Below are positions 1 to 9,329 of a DNA stretch of 64,000 nucleotides, one piece after another. The stretch comes from Glycomyces harbinensis (GTDB lineage: Bacteria; Actinomycetota; Actinomycetes; Mycobacteriales; Micromonosporaceae). The stretch covers positions 62,001-126,000 of the forward strand of contig NZ_FNAD01000001.1 of assembly GCF_900101745.1 (NCBI RefSeq), given 5' to 3'. Positions within the stretch are counted from its first letter, which is position 1; the number at the start of each line of letters is the position of its first letter. The notes under the pieces are model-generated. The model was not told the DNA's origin, made no database searches, and was given only the letters and a program-made list of their open reading frames with translations. Both the position numbers and the translations under genes were made by a program.

Positions 1-1760
1 TCAGCCTCGACGCCACCGGCCGCTACGTGCGGATGCAGGGCCTCGAGCGCGCGGGCGGCTACGGCTATTCACTGTGGACCTTCGAGGTCCACGGCTGCGC
101 CGCGGGCGGGGACAACGAGGTCCCCGACGGCCCCGCCGCCGTCGAAGTCGTAGGCGGCCAAGGGAACTGGCAGCTCACCGTGGACGGCGAGCCGTTCACC
201 GTCAAGGGCCTCACGTGGGGGCCCTCGACCGCCGAGGCCGCGACCCACATGCCCGAGCTCGCCTCGATGGGCGTGAACACGCTGCGCACGTGGGGGACCG
301 ACGGCTCCTCGCTGCCGCTGCTCGACGCCGCCGCGGCCCACGACGTCAAGGTCATGCTCGGGTTCTGGCTCCTGCCCGGCGGCGGACCGGGCTCGGGCGG
401 CTGCATCGACTACACCACCGACACCGCCTACAAGTCCCAGGCGCTCGGCGACATCACCGGCTGGGTCGAGACCTACCGCGACCACCCGGCGGTCCTGATG
501 TGGAACGTCGGCAACGAGTCCGTGCTCGGCCTCCAGAACTGCTACAGCGGCGACGTGCTCGAAGCCCAGCGCAACGCCTACACCGCCTTCGTCAACGAGG
601 TCGCCGTGGCGATCCACGGCATCGACGCCGACCACCCGGTGACCTCCACCGACGCCTGGACCGGCGCCTGGCCGTACTACGAGGCGAACTCGCCGGACCT
701 CGATCTGCTCGCCGTCAACTCCTACGGCGACGTCTGCGGCGTCCAGGAGGCCTGGGAGGCGGGCGGCTACGACCGGCCGTACGTCATCACCGAGGCCGGC
801 CCGGCCGGCGAATGGGAGGTCCCCGACGACGCCAACGGGGTGCCTGCAGAGCCGAGCGACGTCGACAAGGCCGCCGCCTACGGCCAGGCCTGGGACTGCG
901 TCACCGGCCACGAGGGCGTGGCCCTGGGCGCGACGATGTTCCACTTCGGCACCGAAGGCGACTTCGGCGGCGTCTGGTTCAACCTCATCCCCGGCGGCAA
1001 CCGCCGCCTGTCCTACTACGCGGTCGCCGAGGCCTACGGCGGCACCCCGCAGGCGAACACGCCGCCGGTCATCACCGGCATGGACCTCGGGCTCGACGGC
1101 CCGGTCGTCGGCGGTGAGGCGTTCACCGTGGACCTCGACGTCGCCGACCCCGACGGCGACGCCCTCGAGTACATCCCGATGGTCAACAGCGCCTACATCA
1201 ACGGCTCCTGGGACATGCTGCTCGCCGACTACACGGTGAACGGCGACGGGACCGTCACGATCCGGGCGCCCGAGATCCTCGGCGTGTGGAAGCTCTACGT
1301 CTGGGTCGAGGACGGCCACGGCAACGTCGGCGTCGAGAGCCGCTCCTTCGCGGTCACGCTCCCCGACGTCGAGGGCGAGAACCTCGCCCTCGGCAAGCCC
1401 GCCGAGGCGTCCACCTTCCAGGAGTGGGGCGGCCACACGCCGGCCGCGGCGGTCGACGGCGACCTCGCCACCCGCTGGGCCAGCGAATGGGCCGACGGCC
1501 AGTGGCTCCGCGTCGACCTCGGCGCGCGCCGCGACTTCGACGCGGTGCAGCTGGTCTGGGAGACCGCCTTCGCCACCGGCTACCGGATCCAGGTCTCCGA
1601 CAACGGATCCGACTGGACCACCGTCCACACCGCGACCGGCGCCAACGGCGGCGCCGACACCATACAGCTCACCGCCTCGGGCCGCTACGTGCGCGTCCTG
1701 TGCGACGAGCGCGCCACCGAGTGGGGCGTCTCGCTCTACGAATTCGGCGTCTACACCTGA
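1..1760 (+). CDS. Secreted GH2/clan GH-A-like glycosidase with discoidin domains, 5' truncated
   Basis: The frame is open from base 3, so the gene starts left of the window. The first ~30 residues are the end of a discoidin (F5/8 type C, CBM32-like) domain. A TIM-barrel hydrolase follows with MWNVGNES (acid/base Glu) and YVITEAG (nucleophile Glu), as in GH2/GH5-like clan GH-A enzymes. After it come an Ig-like segment (PPVITGMDLG) and a second C-terminal discoidin domain starting at ENLALGKPAEAS and ending in a repeat of the N-terminal type (SGRYVRVLCDER). It probably acts outside the cell on plant or fungal polysaccharide. The substrate cannot be read from sequence. The next gene starts 56 bp downstream on the same strand. 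Confidence 0.8.
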   Translation, partial: SLDATGRYVRMQGLERAGGYGYSLWTFEVHGCAAGGDNEVPDGPAAVEVVGGQGNWQLTVDGEPFTVKGLTWGPSTAEAATHMPELASMGVNTLRTWGTDGSSLPLLDAAAAHDVKVMLGFWLLPGGGPGSGGCIDYTTDTAYKSQALGDITGWVETYRDHPAVLMWNVGNESVLGLQNCYSGDVLEAQRNAYTAFVNEVAVAIHGIDADHPVTSTDAWTGAWPYYEANSPDLDLLAVNSYGDVCGVQEAWEAGGYDRPYVITEAGPAGEWEVPDDANGVPAEPSDVDKAAAYGQAWDCVTGHEGVALGATMFHFGTEGDFGGVWFNLIPGGNRRLSYYAVAEAYGGTPQANTPPVITGMDLGLDGPVVGGEAFTVDLDVADPDGDALEYIPMVNSAYINGSWDMLLADYTVNGDGTVTIRAPEILGVWKLYVWVEDGHGNVGVESRSFAVTLPDVEGENLALGKPAEASTFQEWGGHTPAAAVDGDLATRWASEWADGQWLRVDLGARRDFDAVQLVWETAFATGYRIQVSDNGSDWTTVHTATGANGGADTIQLTASGRYVRVLCDERATEWGVSLYEFGVYT

Positions 1761-1816
1761 CGAACCCACCCCGGGCGGGCCGTGAAAGCGGCCCGCCCCA
1801 ACGAAAGGAGACCGAG

Positions 1817-2713
1817 ATGCGACTGCGTCTCGTCGCGATCGCCGGGGCGGCGCTCGCGGCGGCCGTCACGGCACTCATCGTGGCCCCCAACGCCACGGCC
1901 GACGACCTGGTGACCCATCACGAGTTCCAGGCCAACTGCACCATCAACCACACCGCGAACGACGACCCGATCGTCTACCCCGGGCAGCCCGGGGCCTCCC
2001 ACAACCACACCTTCATCGGCAACACCGACGTCGACGCGCACACCACGCTCGACTCCCTCCAACAGGGCGAGACGACCTGCCTCGTCCCCGCCGACCGCTC
2101 CGCGTACTGGTTCCCCACGCTCCTGCGCGGCGACCAGCCGATCCTCACCGACTGGCACCTCGTCGTCTACTACAAGTCGGGCGTGGAGGACTACACGACG
2201 GTCGAGCCGTTCCCGCCCGGCCTGCGCTTCGTCGCGGGCGACATGATGGCCACCGAGGAGGAGTTCGCGAACGCCCCCGGCCAGGTCGAGGGCTACGAGT
2301 GCGGCGAGAGCTTCCACAACTGGGACATCCCCGCGAACTGCAGCTCGTGGCTCAACATCCGCTACCAGTCGCCGAGCTGCTGGGACGGGGTGAACCTCGA
2401 CTCCGCGAACCACAAGAGCCACATGGCCTATCCGGTCGGCGGGTCGTGCCCGCCCTCGCACCCGGTGGCGGTGCCGATGATCGAGTTCAAGATCCACTGG
2501 CCGGTCCAGGGGGACATGACCGACGTCCGTCTCGCCAGCGGCGGCGGCGAATCGTGGCATTACGACTTCTTCAACGCCTGGGAGCCGGAGACCCTCGCCG
2601 CCATGGTCGACCACTGCATCAACGGCGGCCTGCAGTGCGACTCCCGCGGCTACGACCTCTACAAGCCCGACCGCGGCCAGGTCCTCGACGAGGACTACGA
2701 ACTCATCCGCTGA
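1817..2713 (+). CDS. Secreted DUF1996 protein
   Basis: The 298-residue protein has a Sec signal peptide (MRLRLVAIAGAALAAAVTAL, cleavage near NATA-DD). The mature part carries DUF1996-type landmarks: ASHNHTFIGN near the start, the SYWFPTL-like RSAYWFPTLL, and the Cys/His-rich CWDGVNLDSANHKSHMAYP. DUF1996 is common in fungi and actinomycetes as a secreted domain of unknown function, often near carbohydrate-active enzymes. GAAAGGAGA lies upstream of the ATG. It probably shares a transcript with the glycosidase before it. I assign no reaction. Confidence 0.8.
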   Translation: MRLRLVAIAGAALAAAVTALIVAPNATADDLVTHHEFQANCTINHTANDDPIVYPGQPGASHNHTFIGNTDVDAHTTLDSLQQGETTCLVPADRSAYWFPTLLRGDQPILTDWHLVVYYKSGVEDYTTVEPFPPGLRFVAGDMMATEEEFANAPGQVEGYECGESFHNWDIPANCSSWLNIRYQSPSCWDGVNLDSANHKSHMAYPVGGSCPPSHPVAVPMIEFKIHWPVQGDMTDVRLASGGGESWHYDFFNAWEPETLAAMVDHCINGGLQCDSRGYDLYKPDRGQVLDEDYELIR

Positions 2714-2805
2714 CCCCCGGACCCTGGGGACCGGGGACGACCGCCGGGCGCGCCGCGCCGTCCGGCGGTCGTCCGCGCCCGGCGGTTCACCACATGGATT
2801 CGGGG

Positions 2806-2846
2806 TTGACAAACGGCTGCGCCCACCTACGATGTGTACCGGTAAA
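2806..2846 (+). promoter_or_regulatory. Promoter with overlapping palindrome upstream of the GH42 gene
   Basis: TTGACA at 2806-2811 and TACGAT at 2828-2833 are 16 bp apart, a good sigma-70-type promoter. Just downstream of the -10 lies TACCGGTA (2837-2844), a perfect 8-bp palindrome with a central CG, within the longer imperfect TGTACCGGTAAA. LacI-family operators usually have a central CG, so a repressor site is likely. A related TATCGGTA occurs upstream of the SGNH gene. Confidence 0.55.
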
Positions 2847-2889
2847 GTCACCGCAGAGACCACCGCGCCGACCCAAGGAAGTACACCTC

Positions 2890-4941
2890 GTGAGCCGAAA
2901 GACCTGGAGACACGCCCCCATCGTCAAGGGCGTCCCCCACCTCCTCCACGGCGGGGACTACAACCCCGACCAGTGGATCCCCTGGAAGGACGCCGTCTGG
3001 AAGGAGGACATGCGCCTCGCCCGGCTCGCCGGGGTCAACACCCTGTCGGTCGGCATCTTCGCCTGGGCCGCACTCGAGCCCGAAGAGGGGCGCTACGAGT
3101 TCGGCTGGCTCGACGAGGTCATGGACCTCATGGCCGAGAACGACATCACCGCCGTCCTCGCCACCCCCACCGGCGCCCGCCCCGGCTGGATGAGCCACCG
3201 GTACCCCGAGGTCCTGCGCGTGAACGGCGACCGCACCCGCAACCGCCACGGCGGGCGCCACAACCACTGCCTCACCTCGCCGGTGTACCGCGAGAAGACC
3301 ACCGCGATCAACACCGCGCTGGCCGAGCGGTATCGGACGCACCCCGCGCTCGGCGTCTGGCACCTCTCCAACGAGTACGGCGGCGAGTGCCACTGCGACC
3401 TGTGCCAGGAGCGCTTCCGCGCGTTCCTCCAGGACAAGTACGGCTCGCTCGACGCCCTCAACCAGGCCTGGTGGTCCGCCTTCTGGGCCAAGACGTATTC
3501 GGACTGGTCGCACATCGAGTCCCCGAGCCCGAACGGGCGCGGCGAGCAGGACATCCACGGCCTCCACCTGGACTGGATGCGGTTCACCACCGAGCAGTTC
3601 GTCGACTTCTACCGCCACGAGGCCGCGCCGCTGGAGGCGATCACGCCAGAGGTCCCGCGCACGACCAACCTCATGGGCACCTACCCGGGCATCGACTACT
3701 ACCGGCTCGCCCAGGTCCTCGACGTCGTCTCCTGGGACTCCTACCCGCAGTGGAGCGGCACCGGGAGCGACGTGCGCACCGGCGCCGAGGCCTCCTTCCA
3801 CCACGACCTGACGCGCAGCCTCAAGGGCAAGCCGTTCATGCTCATGGAGTCCTCCCCGTCGGCCACCAACTGGCGCCCGGTCGCCAAGCTCCACCGCCCC
3901 GGCGTCCACATGCTCCAGTCGACCCAGGCCGTCGCCCACGGCGCCGACACCGTGCAGTACTTCCAGTTCCGCAAGGGCCGCGGCGGCTCCGAGAAGTTCC
4001 ACGGCGCGATCGTCGACCACGAGGGCTCGGAGAACACCCGCGTCTTCCGCGACGTGGCCGCGGTCGGCGAGCGCCTCGCCGGGCTCGACGCCGTCGTGGG
4101 CACCGCGACCCCCGCCGACGTCGCCCTCGTCTACGACTGGCACACCCGCTGGGCCCTGGACGACATGAAGGGCCTGCTCCAGGGCCAGACCGCCTACGCG
4201 CGCACCGTGATCGACCACTACCAGGCGTTCTGGGAGCAGGGCGTCCCGGTCGACGTCCTCGACGGCTCGCTCATCGCCGAGCCGGGCGGACTCGACGAGT
4301 ACAAGGTCCTGGTCGCCCCCATGGCCTACATGCTGCGGCCCGGCGTGGCCGAGGCCGTGAACGCGTTCGTGGAGCGCGGCGGCACCTTCGTCGCCACCTA
4401 CGCCTCCGGCTATGTGGACGAGAACGACCGCACGTTCCTCGGCGGCTTCCCCGGCCCCCTGCGCGCGACGCTCGGCGTCTGGGCCGAGGAGATCGACGCC
4501 CTCTACCCCGACGACCGCAACGCGATCAGCTGGGACGGCAGGGAATACGAGGCCTTCGAGCTGTGCGAGCTCATCCACGCCGAAGGCGCCGAAGTCCTCG
4601 GCACCTACGGCGAGGACTTCTACGCGGGCCGCCCCGCGGTCACCGTCAACCGCCGCGGCGACGGCAAGGCCTACTTCATCGCCGCCCGCACCGGCGCCGA
4701 CTTCCTCGACGACTTCTACCGCAAGGTGGTCGCGGAGACCGGCGTCGAGCGCGCGCTCGACGCGGACCTCCCCGCGGGCGTGACCGCGCAGGTCCGCAGC
4801 GACGGCGTCCGCGACCACGTGTTCGTGCTCAACTTCAACCCGACCGCCGCGGCCGTCGACCTCGACGGCGAGGCCCTGGAACTGGGCCCGCACGGGACCG
4901 CGATCCTCGAGCGGCCCCGCAAGGGCGGCAACGAATCCTGA
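2890..4941 (+). CDS. Beta-galactosidase, GH42
   Basis: A 683-residue GH42 enzyme without a signal peptide, so cytoplasmic. It hydrolyses terminal beta-D-galactosides. The N-terminal barrel opens with GGDYNPDQW. The acid/base is Glu162 in LSNEYGGE, followed by a CHCDLC cysteine cluster typical of the GH42 zinc site. The nucleophile is Glu320 in FMLMESSPS. A trimerisation domain (VALVYDWHTRWAL onward) and a short C-terminal beta domain follow. The length is normal for the family. The GTG start was chosen because AAGGAA sits 9 bases before it and the conserved N-terminus begins there; the open frame extends further upstream without family match. A hairpin terminator follows. Confidence 0.92.
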   Translation: MSRKTWRHAPIVKGVPHLLHGGDYNPDQWIPWKDAVWKEDMRLARLAGVNTLSVGIFAWAALEPEEGRYEFGWLDEVMDLMAENDITAVLATPTGARPGWMSHRYPEVLRVNGDRTRNRHGGRHNHCLTSPVYREKTTAINTALAERYRTHPALGVWHLSNEYGGECHCDLCQERFRAFLQDKYGSLDALNQAWWSAFWAKTYSDWSHIESPSPNGRGEQDIHGLHLDWMRFTTEQFVDFYRHEAAPLEAITPEVPRTTNLMGTYPGIDYYRLAQVLDVVSWDSYPQWSGTGSDVRTGAEASFHHDLTRSLKGKPFMLMESSPSATNWRPVAKLHRPGVHMLQSTQAVAHGADTVQYFQFRKGRGGSEKFHGAIVDHEGSENTRVFRDVAAVGERLAGLDAVVGTATPADVALVYDWHTRWALDDMKGLLQGQTAYARTVIDHYQAFWEQGVPVDVLDGSLIAEPGGLDEYKVLVAPMAYMLRPGVAEAVNAFVERGGTFVATYASGYVDENDRTFLGGFPGPLRATLGVWAEEIDALYPDDRNAISWDGREYEAFELCELIHAEGAEVLGTYGEDFYAGRPAVTVNRRGDGKAYFIAARTGADFLDDFYRKVVAETGVERALDADLPAGVTAQVRSDGVRDHVFVLNFNPTAAAVDLDGEALELGPHGTAILERPRKGGNES

Positions 4942-4958
4942 GTCACGAGTGAACGGAG

Positions 4959-4985
4959 GGGCCGGGCGTGCGCGCCCGGCCCTTT
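4959..4985 (+). terminator. Rho-independent terminator after GH42
   Basis: A perfect 10-bp GC stem (4959-4968 with 4973-4982) and a TGCG loop are followed by TTT. It separates the GH42 gene from the SGNH esterase gene. Confidence 0.7.
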
Positions 4986-5040
4986 AGCCGTGCATACGAC
5001 GAAAACTGGCATCCCTCGCAACCTTCACATTACTGACGGG

Positions 5041-5048
5041 TATCGGTA
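5041..5048 (+). promoter_or_regulatory. TATCGGTA motif, possible operator
   Basis: GTATCGGTAA here matches GTACCGGTAA at the GH42 promoter in 9 of 10 positions, in a similar place about 60 bp before a start codon. The two genes may share a repressor. This is short and could be chance. Confidence 0.3.
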
Positions 5049-5099
5049 ACCTCTTGGCTACAACTCATCGACAGCGATGTTTCCGAACAGGAGACTGCC

Positions 5100-6677
5100 A
5101 TGTCCACACCCCCGAGACGCTCGACGGCGATCCTCACCGCCGCTGCGCTGACCGCCCTCGCACTGTCTACAGCGGCCGTCCCGGCCCAGGCCCAGGAACG
5201 CCCCGACATCGTCCCCCTGCCCGACCACCTGGAGACCATCCGGGCCGCCGAAGCCGCCGAACTCTACGGCGGCACCGACATCCTCCCGCTAGAGGACCGC
5301 AAGACCTCCCTGGTCTCCATGGGCGACAGCGAGATCTCCGGCGAAGGCGTCGGCAACTACGAGGACGGCACCCACGAAGACGGCAACTGGTGCGACCGCT
5401 CGTACGACCAGGCCCTCTTCCGCACCGGCATCGAGAGCGACGTCCAGTACAACGTCGCCTGCTCCGGCGGCGCCTCCCCGCACCTGGTCGAAGGCTCCGG
5501 CCAGCAGCAGTGGAACGAGCTCAACCAAGGCGACAACCTCGCCGTCAAGGCCCGCAACACCCACGTCAAACTCGTGTGGATCGTCGTGGGCGCCAACGAT
5601 GAGGGCGGCATCCAGTTCGGACCCACCGCCACCGAGTGCGTCACGAACCGCATCCTGTTCCTCGGCCCCTGCTGGCCCGACCACACCGAGGACTGGGAAG
5701 CCCGCGTCGAGGTCACCCAGGACGGCGTGGAGACCGCGATCGACGCGGTCCGCCAGACCATGACCGACGCCGGCTACCTCGGCACCGACTACGACATGGT
5801 CGTCATGTCCTACCCCAGCCCCGGCGGCCCCGACGTCGAGGACAACCCCGACTTCCCCGGCTGGTACTCGGGCGGGTGCCTGCTCTACCTCGCCGACGCG
5901 GCCTTCGCCCGCAACAAGGCCGTCCCGCTCTTCGAGGACGGCATCCGCGACGCCGCGCTCGGCAAGGGCGTCCGCTACCTCAACGCGCAGCGCCTCTTCG
6001 ACGGCCACGGCGTCTGCGAGGCCCAGCCCTGGGCCCGCGGCGTGTACGTCGAGGTCGGCGTCCTGCCCTCCGAACACGCCTTCCGGCAGTCGTTGCACCC
6101 CAACTACCTCGGCCACGGGGCCTTCGCCCAGTGCATCACCGAGTTCTACGAGCACCCCGACTGGGACACCTCGACCTGCGTCGACCCCGCCAGCACCAAC
6201 GGCGCCACACTCTACGAAGGACTGTTCGAGTTCAAGGACCTCAAGAACGGCTCCAGCGGACTGTGCGCCGACGCCGAGGGCTACGACTCCAGGAACGGCA
6301 CCGACCTGGTCTCATGGAACTGCCATGGCGGCCGCAACCAGGGCTTCTGGTACGACGAGGAGGAGCGGTCGCTGCACGTGGAACTGAGCCACGACCGCTG
6401 CGTCGACGTCGAAGGCGGCCGGATGCAGGCCGGGACCCCCGTGGTGCTCTGGGACTGCAACGGCGGCCTCAACCAGCAGTTCCAGGTGAGCGGCGACGGC
6501 GTCCACCCGGTCGGCCACGCGGACCTGTGCCTCGGCTTCGACGGCACCGGAACCGGAAAGCCGCTCGAGCTGACCGCCTGCGGCACCGCCGCGAGCGGTT
6601 TCACGCTCGCCGACCGCGACTACGCCGACCCCGCAGGCTACGGCTACGACGACTGGATCGGATCGAGCGTCTACTAG
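5100..6677 (+). CDS. Secreted SGNH/GDSL hydrolase with ricin-B lectin domain
   Basis: The 525-residue exported protein (signal peptide ending AQAQE) has an SGNH esterase domain: block I MGDSEISGEG with nucleophile Ser77, block III GAND, and SLHPNYLGHG with catalytic His333. The Asp of the usual DxxH triad is not at its normal place (QSLH). Cysteine-rich loops match secreted actinomycete esterases. From about residue 370 a ricin-type beta-trefoil follows, with repeated LCxD...W.C.GG.NQ.F units (QNQGFW, LNQQFQV-like). It likely deacylates a polysaccharide or lipid outside the cell, with the lectin giving substrate binding. AGGAGA precedes the ATG. Confidence 0.85.
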   Translation: MSTPPRRSTAILTAAALTALALSTAAVPAQAQERPDIVPLPDHLETIRAAEAAELYGGTDILPLEDRKTSLVSMGDSEISGEGVGNYEDGTHEDGNWCDRSYDQALFRTGIESDVQYNVACSGGASPHLVEGSGQQQWNELNQGDNLAVKARNTHVKLVWIVVGANDEGGIQFGPTATECVTNRILFLGPCWPDHTEDWEARVEVTQDGVETAIDAVRQTMTDAGYLGTDYDMVVMSYPSPGGPDVEDNPDFPGWYSGGCLLYLADAAFARNKAVPLFEDGIRDAALGKGVRYLNAQRLFDGHGVCEAQPWARGVYVEVGVLPSEHAFRQSLHPNYLGHGAFAQCITEFYEHPDWDTSTCVDPASTNGATLYEGLFEFKDLKNGSSGLCADAEGYDSRNGTDLVSWNCHGGRNQGFWYDEEERSLHVELSHDRCVDVEGGRMQAGTPVVLWDCNGGLNQQFQVSGDGVHPVGHADLCLGFDGTGTGKPLELTACGTAASGFTLADRDYADPAGYGYDDWIGSSVY

Positions 6678-6718
6678 CGACGGACCGCTTCGCCTTGCGC
6701 GGCAGGCGGACCCGAGCC

Positions 6719-6754
6719 GAAGGGCCCGGCGGACCGAAGTCCGCCGGGCCCTTC
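6719..6754. terminator. Bidirectional terminator
   Basis: A perfect 16-bp stem (6719-6734 with 6739-6754) and a CGAA loop lie between two convergent genes, with A/T runs on neither side longer than two. It can serve both strands. Confidence 0.75.
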
Positions 6755-6787
6755 GCCCTCTCTCACCAGAGAAGCCCGGGAACGCCG

Positions 6788-9103
6788 CTAGGCGGCGAGC
6801 GACGCCGACAGGTTCGTGCCGATGAACAGGCGCGGCGCGCCGTCGAGCACCACCGCCGCCCGCCTTCCCGACGCCCTGACGGTCTTGCGCTGGCCGATGC
6901 AGTCCACCTGCGTCAGCGTCGATCCGGCGGACTTGACGTTCAGCGTGGTCTTGGTCGGCCAGTGGTCGACCCAGACCTCGGGGGCCGGGAAGTGCCGCCC
7001 GCCCGGGTCGTGGTCGGCGTTGAGGAGGTAGCCGTCGGCGCGGTTCCAGAGCACGGCCGCTTCACCTGCGGGCGTGTCGAACAGGAGGCCCTTGGTCTTC
7101 GGGTTCGCGAACTGGAGCCAGCCCAGGGGCGTGGCCTCGTCGAGGGTGCGCGCCGCGTTGGCGTACGCCAGCAGGGACGGCTTCGGGCTGACGTCCCGGT
7201 TCATGAGTCCGAAGTGGTACTCCACGTTCTCCGGGTCGGCGACCTGCGGCATGCCGAGCACGCTGTCGTGGAACTGGTACCAGAGCACCCCCTTGATCCC
7301 CTCGGCCTTGGCGATCGCGAGCGTGAGGAAGATGTTCTCGGCGGCCTGCCGGTAGGTGTCGTTCCACCACCCGTTCGGGCGGGTGCACGCGTAGGCTTCG
7401 GTGAGCCAGATGTCCTTGTGCCCGTGCTGGTCCATCAGGGCCTGGAGCTTGCGCAGCCCGCCGAGGAAGTTCCAGTAGATGCCGTTGGTCCCGGCGTCCC
7501 AGTCCTCGCCGCTGGGGATGTAGTCGGGCGTGAAGTTGCCGCGGCCGGGGTGGTAGGCGAAGGCGTCGATCATGTCCCAGCCGCCGCCCGCGATGAAGTT
7601 CTCCACCCACGGCTCGTCCATGCCCGCGAGGCCGTTGTTGAGCAGCTTGACGTCCTTGCCGGAGGCGTCGAGGTAGTCGCGCACCGGGCGCATCACCTTG
7701 TCGATGTACGCCTGCGCCGCGTCCCCGGTGTTGAAGGGCCGGTTGAGCTCGTTGCCGACCTCGAAGTAGTCGGCCCCCGCGGCGATCGCCTTGTCGGTGT
7801 ACGTGGCGGCCCACTGCGCCGCCTCCGCGTCCGTGACGTCGAGCGAGGGCTGGAGCTCGATGTTGTGCATCATGCCGCGCGCGTCGAACTCGGACGGCGG
7901 CAGGCCCGGCCCGCCCTCGTAGGAGATCCGCACCCGGTTGGCGCCCGCCTTCTGCCACAGGTCCAGGACCGCGTCGGCCGACGGTACCTGGAGCCAGGGG
8001 TAGTTCGCGATGCCGAACATGCTCTCGGCCCCGGCCTGGTACGAGTAGGGCCCGAGCACGCCGAGGTTGGTGCGGGCGAAGGCCTCGTCCTCGCCCGAGG
8101 CCGCGACGACCTCGACCAGCGCGACGCCGGCGGCGGGCGCGCCCACGGTGAACGAGTGCTCCCAAGTGGACGCCGCCGGGACGGTGCCCGTCGCCGTGGC
8201 GTTCACGAGCCGCTTGCCGTTGAAGTCCCTGACCCACCAGGAGAGGTCCACGTCGCGGGCGCTCTGCGTGCCGTTGGCGACCTGCACCTTGACCGTGGCG
8301 GTCGCCCCGGCCGCCTCCCAGAGGTTGAAGGGCTGGTCGGTCCAGACCTCGACGCCCAGTTCGCGGCTGGTCCCGATCGAGACCGCCGCCGAGGGGCGCT
8401 CGGTGGTGAAGAAGAACTCCGCCCGGCTGATGAGGCTCCCGTCGGCCTGCGGGACGCCGGGGGAGTGGACCCAGGTGGCGTTGGTCCAGTCCTGTTTGGA
8501 CCGCTGCAGGAGCAGCAGCCCGTGGAGCTCGCCCCAGGTGGAGGCGTGGGCGACGCCCACCTTGGCCTCGTAGGGGATGCCGCCGCCCGCGTCGCGGACC
8601 CACTCGGTGACGGCGACGTACTCGTCCGCCTCGGTGGGGTTCTGGATCGCGCGGCTGAACATGAAGCCGTCGGCCACCAGCGTGCTCGGGCCCGTGACGT
8701 GCCATTCGAGGTGCACGTGGTTGGTGGACACGGTGAAGAGCCCGTACACGGTCACGGCGCCGGCCGCGGCGGGCATCGTGTAGTCCATCCGGATCGCGGG
8801 CGTGCCGTCCGCGAGCGAGGTGAGGGTCGGGGTCCCGCCGGTGGAGATCTGGACGCCCGCGGCGGAGTCCTTGACCTGGAACTTCGAGCCCGCCGAGCGG
8901 ACCGTCCCCTGGCCGTCGCGGATGGCGACGCGTCCTCCGACGCTCGCGAGGACGCTCACCCCGCTCGCGGAGATCTGGACGTCGCCCTCGGCGGCCCAGG
9001 CTTCGATCGGGCTGGCTTCGGCGGCGAGGAAGACCCCCGCGGCGAAGGTGGCGCCGAGGAGTCCGCGGCGCGTCATTTCATGTGTGCTGTGGTCAGACGT
9101 CAT
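6788..9103 (-). CDS. Tat-exported clan GH-A glycoside hydrolase, family unclear
   Basis: A 771-residue protein with a twin-arginine signal (MTRRGLLGATFAAG). Residues ~40-370 are beta-rich; the C-terminal half is a TIM barrel with acid/base Glu452 in FEVGNELNR and nucleophile candidate Glu569 in IWLTEAYAC, plus AFAYHPGRG between them. This is the clan GH-A layout, nearest in feel to GH39/GH5-like enzymes, but I cannot name the family. It is transcribed divergently from the lacI operon, and the shared intergenic region holds three operator copies, so it should be induced with the importer. GGGAG precedes the ATG. The substrate is unknown. Confidence 0.7.
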   Translation of the reverse strand: MTSDHSTHEMTRRGLLGATFAAGVFLAAEASPIEAWAAEGDVQISASGVSVLASVGGRVAIRDGQGTVRSAGSKFQVKDSAAGVQISTGGTPTLTSLADGTPAIRMDYTMPAAAGAVTVYGLFTVSTNHVHLEWHVTGPSTLVADGFMFSRAIQNPTEADEYVAVTEWVRDAGGGIPYEAKVGVAHASTWGELHGLLLLQRSKQDWTNATWVHSPGVPQADGSLISRAEFFFTTERPSAAVSIGTSRELGVEVWTDQPFNLWEAAGATATVKVQVANGTQSARDVDLSWWVRDFNGKRLVNATATGTVPAASTWEHSFTVGAPAAGVALVEVVAASGEDEAFARTNLGVLGPYSYQAGAESMFGIANYPWLQVPSADAVLDLWQKAGANRVRISYEGGPGLPPSEFDARGMMHNIELQPSLDVTDAEAAQWAATYTDKAIAAGADYFEVGNELNRPFNTGDAAQAYIDKVMRPVRDYLDASGKDVKLLNNGLAGMDEPWVENFIAGGGWDMIDAFAYHPGRGNFTPDYIPSGEDWDAGTNGIYWNFLGGLRKLQALMDQHGHKDIWLTEAYACTRPNGWWNDTYRQAAENIFLTLAIAKAEGIKGVLWYQFHDSVLGMPQVADPENVEYHFGLMNRDVSPKPSLLAYANAARTLDEATPLGWLQFANPKTKGLLFDTPAGEAAVLWNRADGYLLNADHDPGGRHFPAPEVWVDHWPTKTTLNVKSAGSTLTQVDCIGQRKTVRASGRRAAVVLDGAPRLFIGTNLSASLAA

Positions 9104-9185
9104 CGTCTGTCTCCCATGCTGTTCGCGCGGCCCCGCGGCGGCCGGAGGAGGGCCGGTTCGGAGCCGTCTTTGAGACCGCCGGAGT

Positions 9186-9310
9186 GATAATTCGCATTAT
9201 CAACGGTTCGTCGAACATCGTGCAGGGCGCGGAACGTTCGTGTCAAGGGGCTTGCGGAATTTGATGTTACGTATTATCGTTCCGAGGACCCGCTGCTAAT
9301 GCGCATTATC
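9186..9310. promoter_or_regulatory. Three copies of a LacI-type operator
   Basis: Three 16-bp near-palindromes lie between the divergent glycosidase and lacI genes: GATAATTCGCATTATC (9186-9201), GATGTTACGTATTATC (9263-9278) and GCTAATGCGCATTATC (9295-9310). The right half YATTATC is kept in all three and the ideal site would be GATAATGCGCATTATC, with the central CG usual for LacI proteins. The site nearest lacI ends 20 bp before the chosen start. Confidence 0.7.
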
Positions 9311-9329
9311 GAGTTTGATGGGAACACAG

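Noticed and set aside
69-1769. Long minus-strand open frame opposite the first glycosidase
   Set aside because: It mirrors a well-supported gene; its product is Val/Gly/Arg-rich with no motifs, as expected for the antisense of GC-rich coding DNA.
5636-9187. 1,183-codon plus-strand ORF across the SGNH gene and antisense to the GH-A gene
   Set aside because: It reads out of frame through one real gene and antisense through another, and crosses a strong terminator.
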